From assembly GCF_000220395.1 (NCBI RefSeq), contig NW_004086227.1, forward strand, positions 1-30,628: a stretch of DNA of 30,628 nt. Direction: 5' to 3'. The position numbers were made by a program, and so were the translations under genes. Positions 11,935-23,639 of the stretch are shown piece after piece (within the stretch, counting starts at the first letter, position 1; the number at the start of each line of letters is the position of its first letter). The DNA comes from Ichthyophthirius multifiliis. Its lineage: Eukaryota; Ciliophora; Oligohymenophorea; Hymenostomatida. Under the pieces are notes generated by a model. That model saw only the letters and a program-made list of their open reading frames with translations. It was not told where the DNA came from and made no database searches.

Positions 11935-12647
11935 TCATTTTTATAATCCAAATCCTTACTATCCCCAAGCATTTTATTTATTTTAAGGTGGTTCGAATCC
12001 TATGTATATTAAATATACTTTTTAAATTTATTTATAGTTATCTTTTTACCAAAATATTTCTAGATATTTGTTCTCCATATATATGCTGATTATACATATA
12101 TAAATATATATGCACAATCAGTCATATCATTTCCAATTAAGCCTCTATGGGTTAGACTTTATAATAAATAAAATGGTTCGAAAGGTAATTTGGCAACCAC
12201 AATACCTAATATTTTTTGTTATTTTAATAAAAAAAAAATTAAAAAAATGCCTGCAAAATATGAACCAAAAGATGACAATGTTACTAACATAAATAAAGCA
12301 ATTAATAGAGTTGATTTCATTTTAAAAGTACTCATTTCTTAGTTCAAAGTTTTCATTTATTTTTCTAATTATTATATTTTTTTATCATTACCTGCTTATT
12401 ATGAAATTGTTAAATATACTTCCTTTTATTTATCTAATTTTATTTGAGTTTTTTCTATGTTTGCTTTTAATGATTTATATTCATCTTTTCTATATACTAT
12501 TAACCATGTTGTTACTTTTTTTTTTTTATTATTATTATTTTTATTTTTTATTAAACGTTCGGCTATTGATGTAGTTAATAATGCGCATATTATTACTGTT
12601 ATAGAATCTAAAAATGATATTTAATGTACTTCTGTAAGTTTTTCCAT
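11935..12647 (-). CDS. TMCO1: TMCO1-family ER calcium load-activated channel
   Basis: Family members sit in the ER membrane, belong to the Oxa1/EMC3/Get1 superfamily, release excess Ca2+ and take part in the multipass translocon. Exons on the minus strand: 12647-12557, 12514-12251, 12205-12050 and 11999-11935, totalling 576 nt (191 residues; human about 188). The N-terminal span SFLDSITVIICALLTTSIAE is followed by TTWLIVYRKDEYKSLKANIE, a charged coiled coil (GNDKKIQQLEKQMKTLNQEM), MSTFKMKSTLLIALF, then IVVAKLPFEPFYLLQSLTHR, GLIGNDMTDCAYIFIYV and RTNIQKYFGFEPPQ. All match the human protein in order. The intron 12250-12206 starts with GC rather than GT and is 45 nt. Removing it aligns SYFAGIVVAKLPF exactly with the family, whereas keeping it inserts 15 residues in frame. 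The other introns are GT-AG (42 and 50 nt). Confidence 0.94.
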
Positions 12648-13411
12648 TATATTTGATATTTTTTATATTATATTTAAATTAATTTAAAGATATAATTTTA
12701 TTTTTAAACTATATTTAAATATTAATTTTTAGAATTTATATTTATGTCTTAGCTTTATTAAAAAAAGAAAAAAAAAAAGAAAATATTATTTCAAACTTAA
12801 AATTACATGTATTAGTAAAATATCTTTCTTATTGTATTTTTTTTTTTTTATTAAAAATATATATTAAAAAATAAATACATAACATAAAACAAAACAAATA
12901 AGTTTATTTATTTATATTAGAAAAAATAATAATATATGTTTTATAAAATCTATAATTAAGTAAAATAAAAGGAATTTCAAAGTTTACAAGATTAGAACTA
13001 GGTGAATAATTTATAAAAAAATCTTATTAGAAAATTTCATTAGATTATTAATAAATGGAAAAATAATTACAAACATAAAAATTATAAATATATTTGATTA
13101 ATAAAAAAAATGGCTTACATATTATAATATGGGAATAAGAATATTAGTTTTGTGATTTTTGGAAGACATCTTTGAAAAATAATAAATATGGTTTATTTAA
13201 AATAAACAGAAAAAAATAATCAGAAAACGATTAAACAAAAACAAATACAAATACATATTTAATATAAATAACAAAAAAAAATATAAATATAATATTAACT
13301 AATTTATGAATTTAATGAAATAATCAAATAGACATAAAAAAATTAATATTTTTAATTTTTTTTTGTTGCTAACTAAAATTTTATAAAGGAAATTGTGAAA
13401 ATTATAATTTT
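12648..13411. other. Interval upstream of TMCO1 and of the MORN relic
   Basis: A+T-rich sequence that includes the TMCO1 promoter side. Between about 12950 and the TGA at 13307-13309 a plus-strand frame has amphipathic, protein-like composition (for example ELGEQFIKKSYQKISLDYQQ), with the only in-frame ATG at 13055. It could be the N-terminal remains of the MORN-repeat gene that follows, or chance. There is no homology I can name. Confidence 0.4.
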
Positions 13412-13870
13412 TAGGACATATGCTTTTTTTAGATAATCAAGGAAATTACCTCAAAGGAGATTTTTCAGATGGTAAAACATAAAGGTAATTGTGCTTTAAT
13501 GAAAAATGATGAGGGTATTTATATTGGAGAAATCAAAAATGTGGAAAAGCATGGCTTTGGAGAAATTAAAAGCTGTCAAAGGAATTGATATAAAGGCTTT
13601 TTTCAAAATAGGAGGAGAATATGAAATTGAAAATTTTTATAAATAAATTTAAAGGAAACTTTTTTAATGATTAAATTTAAAGCTAGGGGGCTTGTGAATT
13701 TTGTATGGATATATGAGAAAACAATGGATATGGATATTTTATATAGAATAATGTAACTTATTATTAAGACTAATTGAAAAAAGGGTAAAATGGAAGAATA
13801 AGGTAAAACATAAACTTCATAATGTACTAGTGTAATTTGGCCAAAAGGTGAATATATATATTAAAATAAA
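13412..13870 (+). pseudogene. Decayed MORN-repeat protein gene
   Basis: MORN repeats (Tyr/Gly-rich, about 23 residues each) form beta-hairpin ladders that bind membranes or scaffold cortical and ciliary structures. Repeat pieces are recognisable but lie in different frames: GNYLKGDFSDGK (from about 13440), EGIYIGEIKNVEKHGFGEIK (about 13513), YKGFFQN (about 13590), FKGNFFNDQI (about 13650) and NNGYGYFIQNNV (about 13725). No set of short GT-AG introns that I tried joins them; in-frame TGA codons and frame changes number at least four or five. I read this as a host gene in decay, not an expressed intact gene. It lies tail to tail with the WD40 gene, about 110 bp away. Confidence 0.6.
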
Positions 13871-13982
13871 TACATAGTCAATTAACAATTAAAATCTACT
13901 TTTTGAATTTTTTACAAATAAAAATAAATTATTTTTTTTATTCACTTTTTTTTTGCTTAATTCTAGAAAAGTTAAACAAAAA

Positions 13983-16900
13983 TCAATATAAATTCAGAAA
14001 CTAAGGTATTTATTATAAATAATGTTTATAAGTATCTATATAATCCTAATTTACTTAAAAATTAATATCAATTGGATTCTTTACATCTTAATCTATATCA
14101 ATAGGGTCTTTTGGATGATAATCAATATCTGATGGGCTTCTAAATTTTATATCAATATCGTCAGGTTCATTTTGATAATTTTAGTGTGTTTTAAAAGGCG
14201 ACATTTATTAGTTATTTATTGTTATTATATAATCATTCGTATATATTGGTTTTTTCTGAATTTCTTGGTCACTTTTTTTATCTGAAGTTTCATATTTTTG
14301 GGTCTTTTATGAATTAGAAAATATGGATTCATATTTTTATGTGTCTTGCATTTTTTTAGGCGTTATTATAAAAGAAGTTTTATTTATATTCTATGTTTTT
14401 TTCTTTTTTTCTTTTATTATTTTTTCTATTTCTAATTTTTTGGATTATTAAATTTATTCTTATTATTATTTTTAGTTCATTTATTTTAAAAAATTATTTA
14501 TTATTTTAATATTTTCATCTTTTTTTTTTAATCAATTCTTTTTATTTTTGTTTAAAAAAAAAAAAAATTGTTTTAATTAAATTTAATTATTTTTTACGTA
14601 CATATTTTATTCAAGATAAATGGGAAAATCATCCCAAAATTTATTATAAATTATAATAGAATCGAAAACAAATTTTATATTTTTGTATATTTCATCATTT
14701 GTTTACCAAATAGAAAGTATCCCTTTATCACTAGTAATTGATAAATATTTAGAATCATAAGAAAATTATAAATTAGTACAATTAAATAAATTATTTACTA
14801 CCCCTATCAGTTGACCAGTTCCTAATTCGTAAATAAGAACTTTCTTCACTTTTTGTTAATTTAAATTTTTAATATTTATTAGTTTAAGAAAAAAAAAAAA
14901 ATTACATTAAACTTTTTATTTTTATGATATTAATTTATAATATTATTCATTATTTGTTAGTTTAAATTCATTTATTTCTTTATTTATATTTTCAGCATTT
15001 AAAAATGAATTAATTGTAAAATAAAGTCCACTTTTATCAACACATAAATCTTTTTTTTTTTTATTTATATATCTTATATATATGTTTTGTTAAAAAAATT
15101 TATAATTACTTTTACAAAATATAGGAACCTATATCCTTGCCCTTAATTATGCATGATTTAATGTATATATATATACTAAGCCAATTTTATCCAATATGAT
15201 TAAATATTAAATAGAAGAATGTATTTCAAATCCACTAATAACTCCTTCTGTTTTAAAAATATTTTATGCTATAGAATTTGAAATTCCTAAGAAATAATTA
15301 TCTTATATTTAATGCATTCTTATTTAGTTATGTTAATATGAACATAATATAGTAAAATTATTTATTTCAGGCGTATTAAGTTACCCATTAATACATTTAA
15401 TGCCTTTTTTTATATAAGAAATAAATATAAATAATTTATTTTATTACCTTTATAAAATTTAGTTTATTTTATTTCTAAATTATCTTCTAATATTAATACT
15501 AATTTAAATTGTTTACATATTTCAAAAATAAGGCTTTTTGATGTATTTAGTATTATTCCTAAATATTTTCCTTTTAAACATAAAGCCATATTTTTTATTT
15601 TAAAACTGGAAATTTTAAATGAATTTATGTACTTTCCTGAATCTAAATCTAAAACAATAATATTTCCTGAATTATCGGAAATATATATATTTTATAAATA
15701 ATTATTTATGCATATTTATTTCAGATTTACTTCTCTATTTTTTTTTTCCAGATTAAAAATATGAAAATATAATAAAAATTTACTTATTCAAAATTCTATT
15801 CATATTTAAAATTCTACAATTCCATCTATAATTTTCATAATCCCAAACTGAAAAATTCCCGTCATTTGAAGTTGTATAAAATCTATTTTAAATTATATCA
15901 CCTTCTTTTTTTTTTTTTATTATTTTATGTATAAATAAATATACAGTTAAAAAAAAAAAAATTAAACCCAAATTAAACAATTTATTTTTTATGTATGAGC
16001 ATTAATTTATTAAATAATTTCTTTTTTTTAAATGTCATAAATAATAGTCATTCCTTCTTCATAATTAATACATATAATTTTTCCAAAATCTTTTAAAAAC
16101 AATAAATAAAAAATTAACTTAGCGGTTTTTTTTATTATTTTTCTTACTTAAAATTTATATTTATTTTACTGCTTGCCCCTTCAAATATTAATAAATACAA
16201 TTATTTTAAAAAGAAACTTCTTAATCTTATTGATTCAAATTATTTAATGAAATGCTATCAACACTTTTCTAAAAATAAGGAATTTCATTTATTTTCCTTG
16301 AATCAGATAAATCATAAATACTTACAGTCCCTGACTAATCTCCAGCAAAAAGAATATAATTAAAAGTATTCAAAGTAGTAAAAATAAATTAATTATTAAT
16401 ATTTTGTAAATTATTTCCCTTATATATTAAAAATATTAATTTACGGAAAAAAAATACGTCTTAATCTATAATTTATATTTGACCTAAAGCAGTACAAACT
16501 AAAATCAAATTATTTTCTTTTACAATTTTAAACTCTTTTATTTATTCTATAAAATTAATTTTTCTTATTAATTGAACATATTTTTATTATAGTTTCCATA
16601 TTTTTAAACAATTTTATTCAGAAATTACTATATGCAAATTATGTTATGCTTCAATTAATTAAACCTATTAAATATTTATATTTTTATATAAAAAATTCTA
16701 ATAAACCTATTGTGATATTTAATACATTTCTATTTCTTTAATAAAAAATAAATTTAAATTGTTTTCTCTTTTAAAATCCCAAACAGACATTCTGTATCCT
16801 TATTAAAATTGATTTTCAACAATAATTATTTGTTAATATTTATCAGAAAAGCATATTTTTATTTAATTTTAATCGAATTTTTAATTTTCTGGTAAATAAA

Positions 16901-17298
16901 ATTATTATACTCTTTTTAAAGACTTTATTTCGCTTATAAAAAAGCTTGCTTAAGGTCCTTTATCAACTGAAAAAATATATTATTCATTTAAATATATGTC
17001 TTATATCTTATTTATATAATTTTTTTTTTTTTATGGATTTTTTTATACTTCATTTTAATGACGATGCATTTATATTTTTTTATCATATAATAAATCCCAT
17101 AAAAAAGCGCAACAACCTTAATTATTAAATTATTTTTTATTTGATTTAATTTATTTACCTGATTCATAAGCTATTAAAGGTAATTTAGGATGACCAATAA
17201 TAATATTCGAATCTTAAAAATGAAATATATATATGATTATATTTAGAAATAAAAAAATATTTACTTGAAATATTATCAATAATATTAAAACAACTCAT
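13983..17298 (-). CDS. WD40-repeat protein resembling the MAPKBP1/WDR62 group
   Basis: Predicted double beta-propeller scaffold of roughly 900 residues. It starts MSCFNIIDNIS, and HPKLPLIAYESGCCAFLWDL parallels the first blade of WDR62/MAPKBP1. Further blades contain YRMSVWDF, CLKIWKLQ, LFAGDQSGTVSIYDLSD, FYTTSNDGNFSVWDYEN, YISDNSGNIIVLDLDSG, NLCVDKSGLYF and SYDSKYLSITSDKGILSIW. CVDKSGLY is the strongest family hint. Introns I can place: 17264-17213, 17158-17117, 16706-16665, 16457-16419, 16147-16090, 15783-15735, 15447-15404, 15109-15050 and 14905-14849. Two junctions, near 15967-15905 and near 14597-14519, do not give a consistent frame with GT-AG sites. The C-terminal tail is charged, with a repeated Asp-Ile-Asp motif, and ends at TGA (13985-13983). 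WD40 is sure; the subfamily is a suggestion. Confidence 0.82.
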
Positions 17299-18507
17299 TT
17301 TTATTTTTTATAAAAATTAAAATATATTAAAAACAATTTTTTTTTAAAAAAAAATAATATTTATATGCAGTTATATTTATTTATTAAAAAAAAATAAAAA
17401 AGTTTTAAAATATCTGTTTCGAATCCATTTTTATTATCACAATTTCTCTATTAATATATAAAAATATTATTTTTAAAAGCTAAAAAATATAATCCTTTAC
17501 TTTACTTAAATTATAGGAAATATTTTAACAATAAGTTTAAATAAAATTTAATATGCTATTTACTAGATAAATTCATAAAATTTTCTTGGAAAAAAAGGAT
17601 TATTCTTGCTATTATTTTATTTAATTTAACTTCAAAATTATATCTTTTTATTTACTATATCTTATAAAATACTAATGTATATTAAATAGAAATTCATAAT
17701 TTTAGAATTTATTTTATACTTTTTATACTTAAAAAAAATATATTAATATAAAATAATAATTTATTATATATATTTTGATTTTTAACAAAAAATTAAAAAA
17801 AAATTTAAATATATGAAGATATATCTGAAGGTTAATAAATAATAATTATATTAAAATAAGTATTAAAAAAATGATATATTTATAATAATAATCATAATAT
17901 ATTTTTAATTGAAAAAATTTTAAATAAAATAATATTTTATTTTTTTAATTAAAAAACTAATTTAAAAACAGAATTAAAATACAAAAGTAAAAAAAAAAAT
18001 TAAAAAGTATATAATTATTAAATATATTAGTAAAAGTATATATATATATATATCAATATATATATATATATATCTATATATATAAATATTTTACTATTAA
18101 TATTTAAATATATAAGTATATAATTTTATATATGATATTTAAAACATTTAATTTTTTAAATACTTTTTATGTCTTCTATAATTAAATTAAAATAAATTTT
18201 ATATTATTTTTATATTATTTTTTTTACTATAAATAATTTTTATTTTTCAATGAATAATGGCATATTTTATTTTGTAGAAGAATATTTTATTTTATATATT
18301 AATACATTATCTAATACATTAAAATATTTTTTACATAATTATTTATAAAAATAATTATAATTTTTAAATAATAATAAATATTTTTTTTTTAATTATATAC
18401 AAAATAACATATAATTTTATAATATAAAAAATTTATGAATAATAATTTTTATAGATAAAAATACTATAAATATAAAATTAAAAAATATTACATAATTTTT
18501 AAAAAAC
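17299..18507. other. Divergent intergenic region between the WD40 gene and MRD1
   Basis: About 1.2 kb of A+T-rich sequence between two divergent start codons, including interrupted TA runs near 18041-18080. No frame on either strand gives a recognisable protein and no RNA gene is seen. Both promoters should lie here. Confidence 0.5.
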
Positions 18508-21124
18508 ATGACAAGTCGTATAATTGTTAAAAATATACCAACTAATATTGATGAAAAAAAATTAAAAGAAATATTTTCGAAATAAGGAGTTGTTACAGAT
18601 GTTAAAATATGTTTTAAAGGATAAAAACATAGAAGATTTTGCTTCATAGGTAAAAAAATAATATATAAAATTAGTAATATAATTTAAATATATATCTAAT
18701 ATATATTTTATTTATATATTTATATATATATATATATATATATATTTTATTTTTATATATATATTTATTTATTCATATATTTGTTTTTAGTAAATTAATT
18801 ATTATTTTTTAGGTTATAAAAATTCATAAGATGCATAAAATGCTTTAATATATTTTAATAATACCTATCTTCAAATGAATAAATTATCTGTTTAATTTGC
18901 TAAAACTTTAGATGATCCTGATTTACCTAAAACATGGTCAAAATATACTAATGTATATTATATATAAAATTTTTAAAATTATATAAAATTTAGAAATAAA
19001 TAAATAATTAAGATGAAAAATAAAAATAATTAGTCAAAAATAAAAATATAAAAAAATAAAATAATGATTAATAAGAAGAATTTGACCCATCTAAAATTTC
19101 TAAGGAATAAAAATTTTAAGAATATTTAAATTTAATGAAAACTGGTTCTAAAAGCAATATGAGTTGGTCTGATGTTATAATTAATAAAAAAAAAGTGAAC
19201 AAACTAAAAGAAAAATAAGAAAATAAAGAACAAAAGTTAAATAATATTATTGATTAATAATTCAATTAATTAAAAGAAATACCAAATATAGAAAAAAAAA
19301 GGTAATAGAAAATGATAATAATTAAATAAATGAGTGTAGATTATATGTTTTGAACTTACCATATGATATTACAGAAGAAGAAGTAAAATAAGTATTCTAA
19401 AAATATGGAAAAATAGAAGAAATTAAAATGCCAAAAGGAGTCGGAGGTAAATTTAGAGGATTTGCGTTTATAAAATATAGCTTATAAGGTGAAGCAATGA
19501 GGGCTTTTGGAGAATTAGATAATAAAATATAATTTGGAAGAATTTTACATGTAAGGCCTTCTTTTGAAGAAAATAAAAAAGAAGAACCTAAAATTTAAAA
19601 ACCTTAATATGAAATCGAATAGGAAAAATCTTCAATTTAAAAAAAAAAAAAAATTTGAACTTAAATAAAAACTAAAAGATGATTCTAATTGGAATACTCT
19701 TTTTTTAAATCCTAATTCAATTCTAGAAACTATTTCAAAACGTTATGATCTAAAAAAAGTAAACATAAAAATAAATTTAAAATATAAATAACATTAATAT
19801 ATATAAAAATATGAATTAATAAAAAAAGAAAATAAAAAAATTAGATAATATATACATAAATATAAAAACTTAAAAAATAAATATAAATTAATGATATAAA
19901 AATAGATATAAAAATAATAAATAAATATATAAATATATTAATATATAAATATATATATATTATATATTTTATATATTTTATAAAATATTTATATTTATAT
20001 AAAATATATATATATATTAATATTTTTTTATATTTTTATAATTAATATTTTTAAATATAATTATTTATGATAATATATTTTATTTTAGAGTGATATACTT
20101 TCTCCTTAAGCATAGGGTAGTTTAGCAGTTAGAGTTGCTAACGCTGAAGCATAAGTAATTGCTGAAACAAAGGAATGGATGGAAAAGTAAGAAGGATTAT
20201 GTTTAGATTTCTTAGATAATGATAGAAGGACTAATGAAAGATCTAAAAATATTATTTTAGTAAAAAATCTGCCTTTTAAAATTCAAGAAGATGGATTAAG
20301 TGAACTTTTTGAAAGATTTGGATTCGTAACAAGATTATTGATAAGCCCTAACAGGTCTATAGGTATTGTTTAGTTTGAAAGTGAAGAACATGCATAGAAT
20401 GCATTTGAGAAATTATCTTATTTTTCATTAAAAAACTGTCCTTTATATTTAGAATGGGCTCCGATAGGATTATTAAAAACTGAAGAGGTTGAAAAACATT
20501 AAAAAATATAAGAAGAAATTGATGATGAGCTTGCGAGAGTTGTATATATAAAAAATTTGGACTTTTCGGTTTAGGAAACTGAGCTTAAAGAATTTTTTGA
20601 AAAATAAAATTTAGGAGAAATAAAAGCTGTGAAAATTATTAAAAAAAATAATAATAGCCAAGGTTATGGGTTTGTTGAATATAAGAATAGCTCAGCAGTT
20701 TAAGAATGTATAAAAAGACTATAAAATTCACTGTTTTAGGGAAGATGTCTACATTTAAGTGTATCAAAAGGAAAATAATAATAGGAAGATAATAAAGGAA
20801 AATAAAAAAAAGGAAAAAATAATAATATTCCTATTTCAAATAAAATTGTTATTAGAAATTTGGCTTTTGAAACTGATAAAAAAGAAGTTAGAGAATTAAT
20901 AAAAGGATTTGGAGAAGTTAAGAGTGTTAGATTACCTAAAAAAATGAATGGTTAACATAGGTATATAATTTTTAATTATTTTATATTTTAATTTTTTATT
21001 TTGTAGAGGGTTTGCTTTTGTGGAATTTACTACTACTTAAGAAGCTAAAAATGCATTCACTGCATTGGAAAATACACATTTTTATGGGAGAAAACTTGTT
21101 ATAGAATGGGCAAAGTTAGAATGA
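18508..21124 (+). CDS. MRD1: Mrd1/RBM19, multi-RRM pre-rRNA processing factor
   Basis: Nucleolar RNA-binding protein needed for the early cleavages that release 18S rRNA precursors. Exons: 18508-18649, 18813-18952, 18994-19301, 19340-19758, 20089-20960 and 21007-21124. Five RRMs occur at about residues 3-80 (IIVKNIP, RRFCFIGY), 197-275 (RLYVLNLPYD, RGFAFIKY), 390-460 (IILVKNLPFK), 485-560 (VVYIKNLDFS, GYGFVEY) and 588-663 (IVIRNLAFE, RGFAFVEF), as in yeast Mrd1. Linker signatures include DDPDLPKTWSKY after RRM1, the DSNWNTLFLNPNSI segment and AVRVANAEAQVIAETKEW. The stop is TGA (21122-21124). One break: in the A15 run at 19639-19653 the frame is off by one base; with a single A less the exons sum to 1998 nt (665 residues). 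The 38-nt intron 19302-19339 joins directly to the RRM2 RNP2 motif. Confidence 0.94.
18721..18744. repeat. (TA)n run in the first MRD1 intron
   Basis: A short TA dinucleotide run within intron 18650-18812 (163 nt), one of the longer introns of the window. Confidence 0.8.
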
Positions 21125-21391
21125 GATTTTTATTATTATTACTTTTTTTGGGAAGAAATATATTTTAATTTTTTTTATTATTTTTTGCAAATTTTAGTTA
21201 ATTTATACATTTTTTATTTTGTTTTTATTCCTCTAAAAACTGGTTAATTTTTTTAAATTATTTTATATATTTTTTAACATAATTTATAAATTTAATTACT
21301 TATTTCTTATATATTAATAATTCTTTTTTATAAAAAATATATATAATATATATTTTTATTAATAATTAAAAAAAAAAAAACTTCTTTTATA

Positions 21392-22575
21392 TCATTCAAA
21401 ACATTTTCTTTTTGTAACTTTTCTAAAGTTATAAATGACTTAAATTGTTTTTTCAAAAGCATTTTCTAATTTAAGTTTTTTTTCTTATGAGTTTTTTAAT
21501 TATTATTAAATCTTTTTTTTACATATAAATATATATATATATATACATATATATTACTTAAGATTCAATAGGTATAATTAAATTGCTATTAGATTTATTA
21601 TTTTTGTGAGGTGATTTACTTATCCAAGTAATATTATTCTTTTGTGATTTTTTATTTAAAAAAGAACTAATTTAAGTATTTTATTTATTATTATTATTAT
21701 AATTTTTTTAAATTTCTTAATTATATAAAGACAAAACTTTTTTTTTCTACAAAAAATAAAAAAAAAAAATCAATAAAAAAAAAAATACTTTAATAATTTA
21801 TTTTTAAGAAAAATTTTTGATAAGTTCTTCTTTTAATTAATGATTTAATTTTGATTATTTTTCAAGAAAAATTTCACTTTATTAATTTTTAAGTAGGAAA
21901 GAATTTTCTTTTTTACTTGAAAATGACGTTTGAGAAAATTATTCAAAGTTCTGAATAATTTTCTTAACGCAAGAAAAAACTTAAGGCTTTTTAACTTTTA
22001 AATTTAATATTTTATCCAATCTTGATATTTTCATTGAGGCTGCTGTTTAATTTCTCTTTTTCAAATCACTATTTTAGTTAGATTAAGAAGAATTTCGACT
22101 TAATTAACGTTAAGTTTTTTTATTTTTTATTGTTTTTGGTATTTATTTTACATTATTTTATTTTGAAGTTGAATTTTCGAATATCTAAGTTATTCTTTTT
22201 TATTTTTAAGGAGATAATAGTTTATTTTTTTTATTATATATATTATAAAATTGTATTGATATATCTATAAATTCTTTTAATATAAGCATTTATTCTTCCA
22301 AAATTTAATTATTATGAATTAAAATTTCAGGAATTTATTTGTTAAGTTTTTCGCATTTAATTATTTAAAGTTAATTTTTTTTGTTTTAAAAAATATTCTA
22401 TGTTCTATATTTAATTAAATAGCATTTAAGGATTTCGGAAATATTCCTATATATCTAACCATGTTTTGGATTCTATTTTTTAAACTTCTTCCGGTTTTAA
22501 TGTTTCAGTTAAATATATTATACATTTGGATATATGCTATACAGTTTCTAATGGTTTTATCATTAATTTTATTGA

Positions 22576-22632
<57 letters not shown>

Positions 22633-22927
22633 TCTCTTTTGTATTTTATTTTTAACAAAAATATACAGATAATGATTTTATTGTAATATTTTTTAATTTT
22701 TATTTTAGTTGTATTTTTATTTGGAATTCTTTTTATTTTTGTAAGAGCATTATTTACGAATTCTTTTCTGTTTTTTTTTCGATAAGTTAATTGTTTTTGG
22801 AAAAGTTTTCTTATTTTAAAATGCTTCTTCTATTTTTTTTAAATATTATTGAATAAACATATGTATGAATACTCATATTTATTGTTTATTCCTTTATATT
22901 AATCAATAATTTCTTATATTTATTCAT
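21392..22927 (-). CDS. Gln/Lys/Glu-rich orphan protein, probably helical
   Basis: I do not recognise this family. Exons on the minus strand: 22927-22667, 22575-21789, 21746-21558 and 21511-21392, with GT-AG introns of 91, 42 and 46 nt; the stop is TGA (21394-21392), about 451 residues. Composition is charged and helix-like: KNSQIMLLQKQKEFQIKIQL near the start, EILIHNNQILEEQMLILKEF in the middle, then Ser-rich segments (SSKKENSFLLKNQQ, KSPHKNNKSNSNLIIPIES) and a final NSQEKKLKLENAFEKT. I chose the ATG at 22927; one at 22876 is also possible. The frame changes by one base near the A8 run at 22375-22382 (plus-strand T8). With one base fewer there, all exon lengths sum to a multiple of three. An unrecognised intron is the alternative. 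Convergent with MRD1. Confidence 0.6.
22581..22626. repeat. (TA)n microsatellite in intron of the orphan gene
   Basis: A TA run occupying about half of intron 22666-22576 on the minus strand. An ATG-initiated plus-strand open frame running into this repeat is a shadow. Confidence 0.85.
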
Positions 22928-23639
22928 TAAGAACGCCAACTTTATAAAAATGATTTAAATAAAAATAATATTTTTTTAAAACCTTAATTGATGTTTTCAC
23001 AATTAAACTTATAAATTTTGTTATTCATTCTTTTTTTTTTAATTAATTTAAAAGTAGTTTATTTATTACAAACAGAAAAAAATAAAATATTTAATAACTT
23101 TTAATTATATTTATATTATTTTATGTATTTAGATTTATTTATATAATTATATTTGAATATATTAAATTTATACAATTATATATATATATACCGTTATATT
23201 TATAAACATATAATATAATTTATTATAAATATTTAAATTATAAATATACATTAATTAACATAAACTATTTTAAAAATAATATTTTTTTTTTTAAATAAGT
23301 ATAAGTATAATAATTAAATAATAACTATAAAAGATATATTATTTTATGAAAATATAGTATTTAGTGTTAATATAAATTATTTTTTATTCCTATTATTTAA
23401 ATTATATCATTTTATAAAGTAATTATTGATTAAAAGCATTTTTTATTACTAATTAAAATTCTTTTATATTAATTAATAATAATATTTAATTTTTTTGAAA
23501 TAAATAAAAACATATAAAACGAAATTACATAAATAATAATAAAAAACGCAATATAAATAAACAAAAAAAAAGTAAATTAATTTTGCATTTTTGTACATTT
23601 ATTAAAATAAAAAAAATCTCCCGTAAATAAATATATAAT
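22928..23639. other. Intergenic region between the orphan gene and the TmcB-like gene
   Basis: About 0.7 kb of A+T-rich sequence between two genes on the same (minus) strand. It should hold the 3' end of the TmcB-like transcript and the promoter of the orphan gene. A short minus-strand frame near 22880-23010 (containing VGVLNEQIQEIIDQYK) looks protein-like and might be a missed upstream exon, but it overlaps the chosen start in another frame. Nothing else is visible. Confidence 0.45.

Noticed and set aside
11985-12002. GGTTCGAATCC-like string suggesting a tRNA T-loop
   Set aside because: It is coding sequence of the last TMCO1 exon and its splice junction; no acceptor stem, anticodon arm or A box fits around it. 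A similar string near 17418 also lacks a cloverleaf.
12110-12430. Plus-strand ORFs (MHNQSYHFQL and MPAKYEPKDDN) as small membrane proteins
   Set aside because: Both are antisense to conserved exons of TMCO1, which aligns with the animal protein over its full length.
19302-19339. Frameshift in MRD1 just before RRM2
   Set aside because: A 38-nt GT-AG intron at these positions restores the frame and joins directly to the RLYVLNLPYD motif, so no sequence error is needed.
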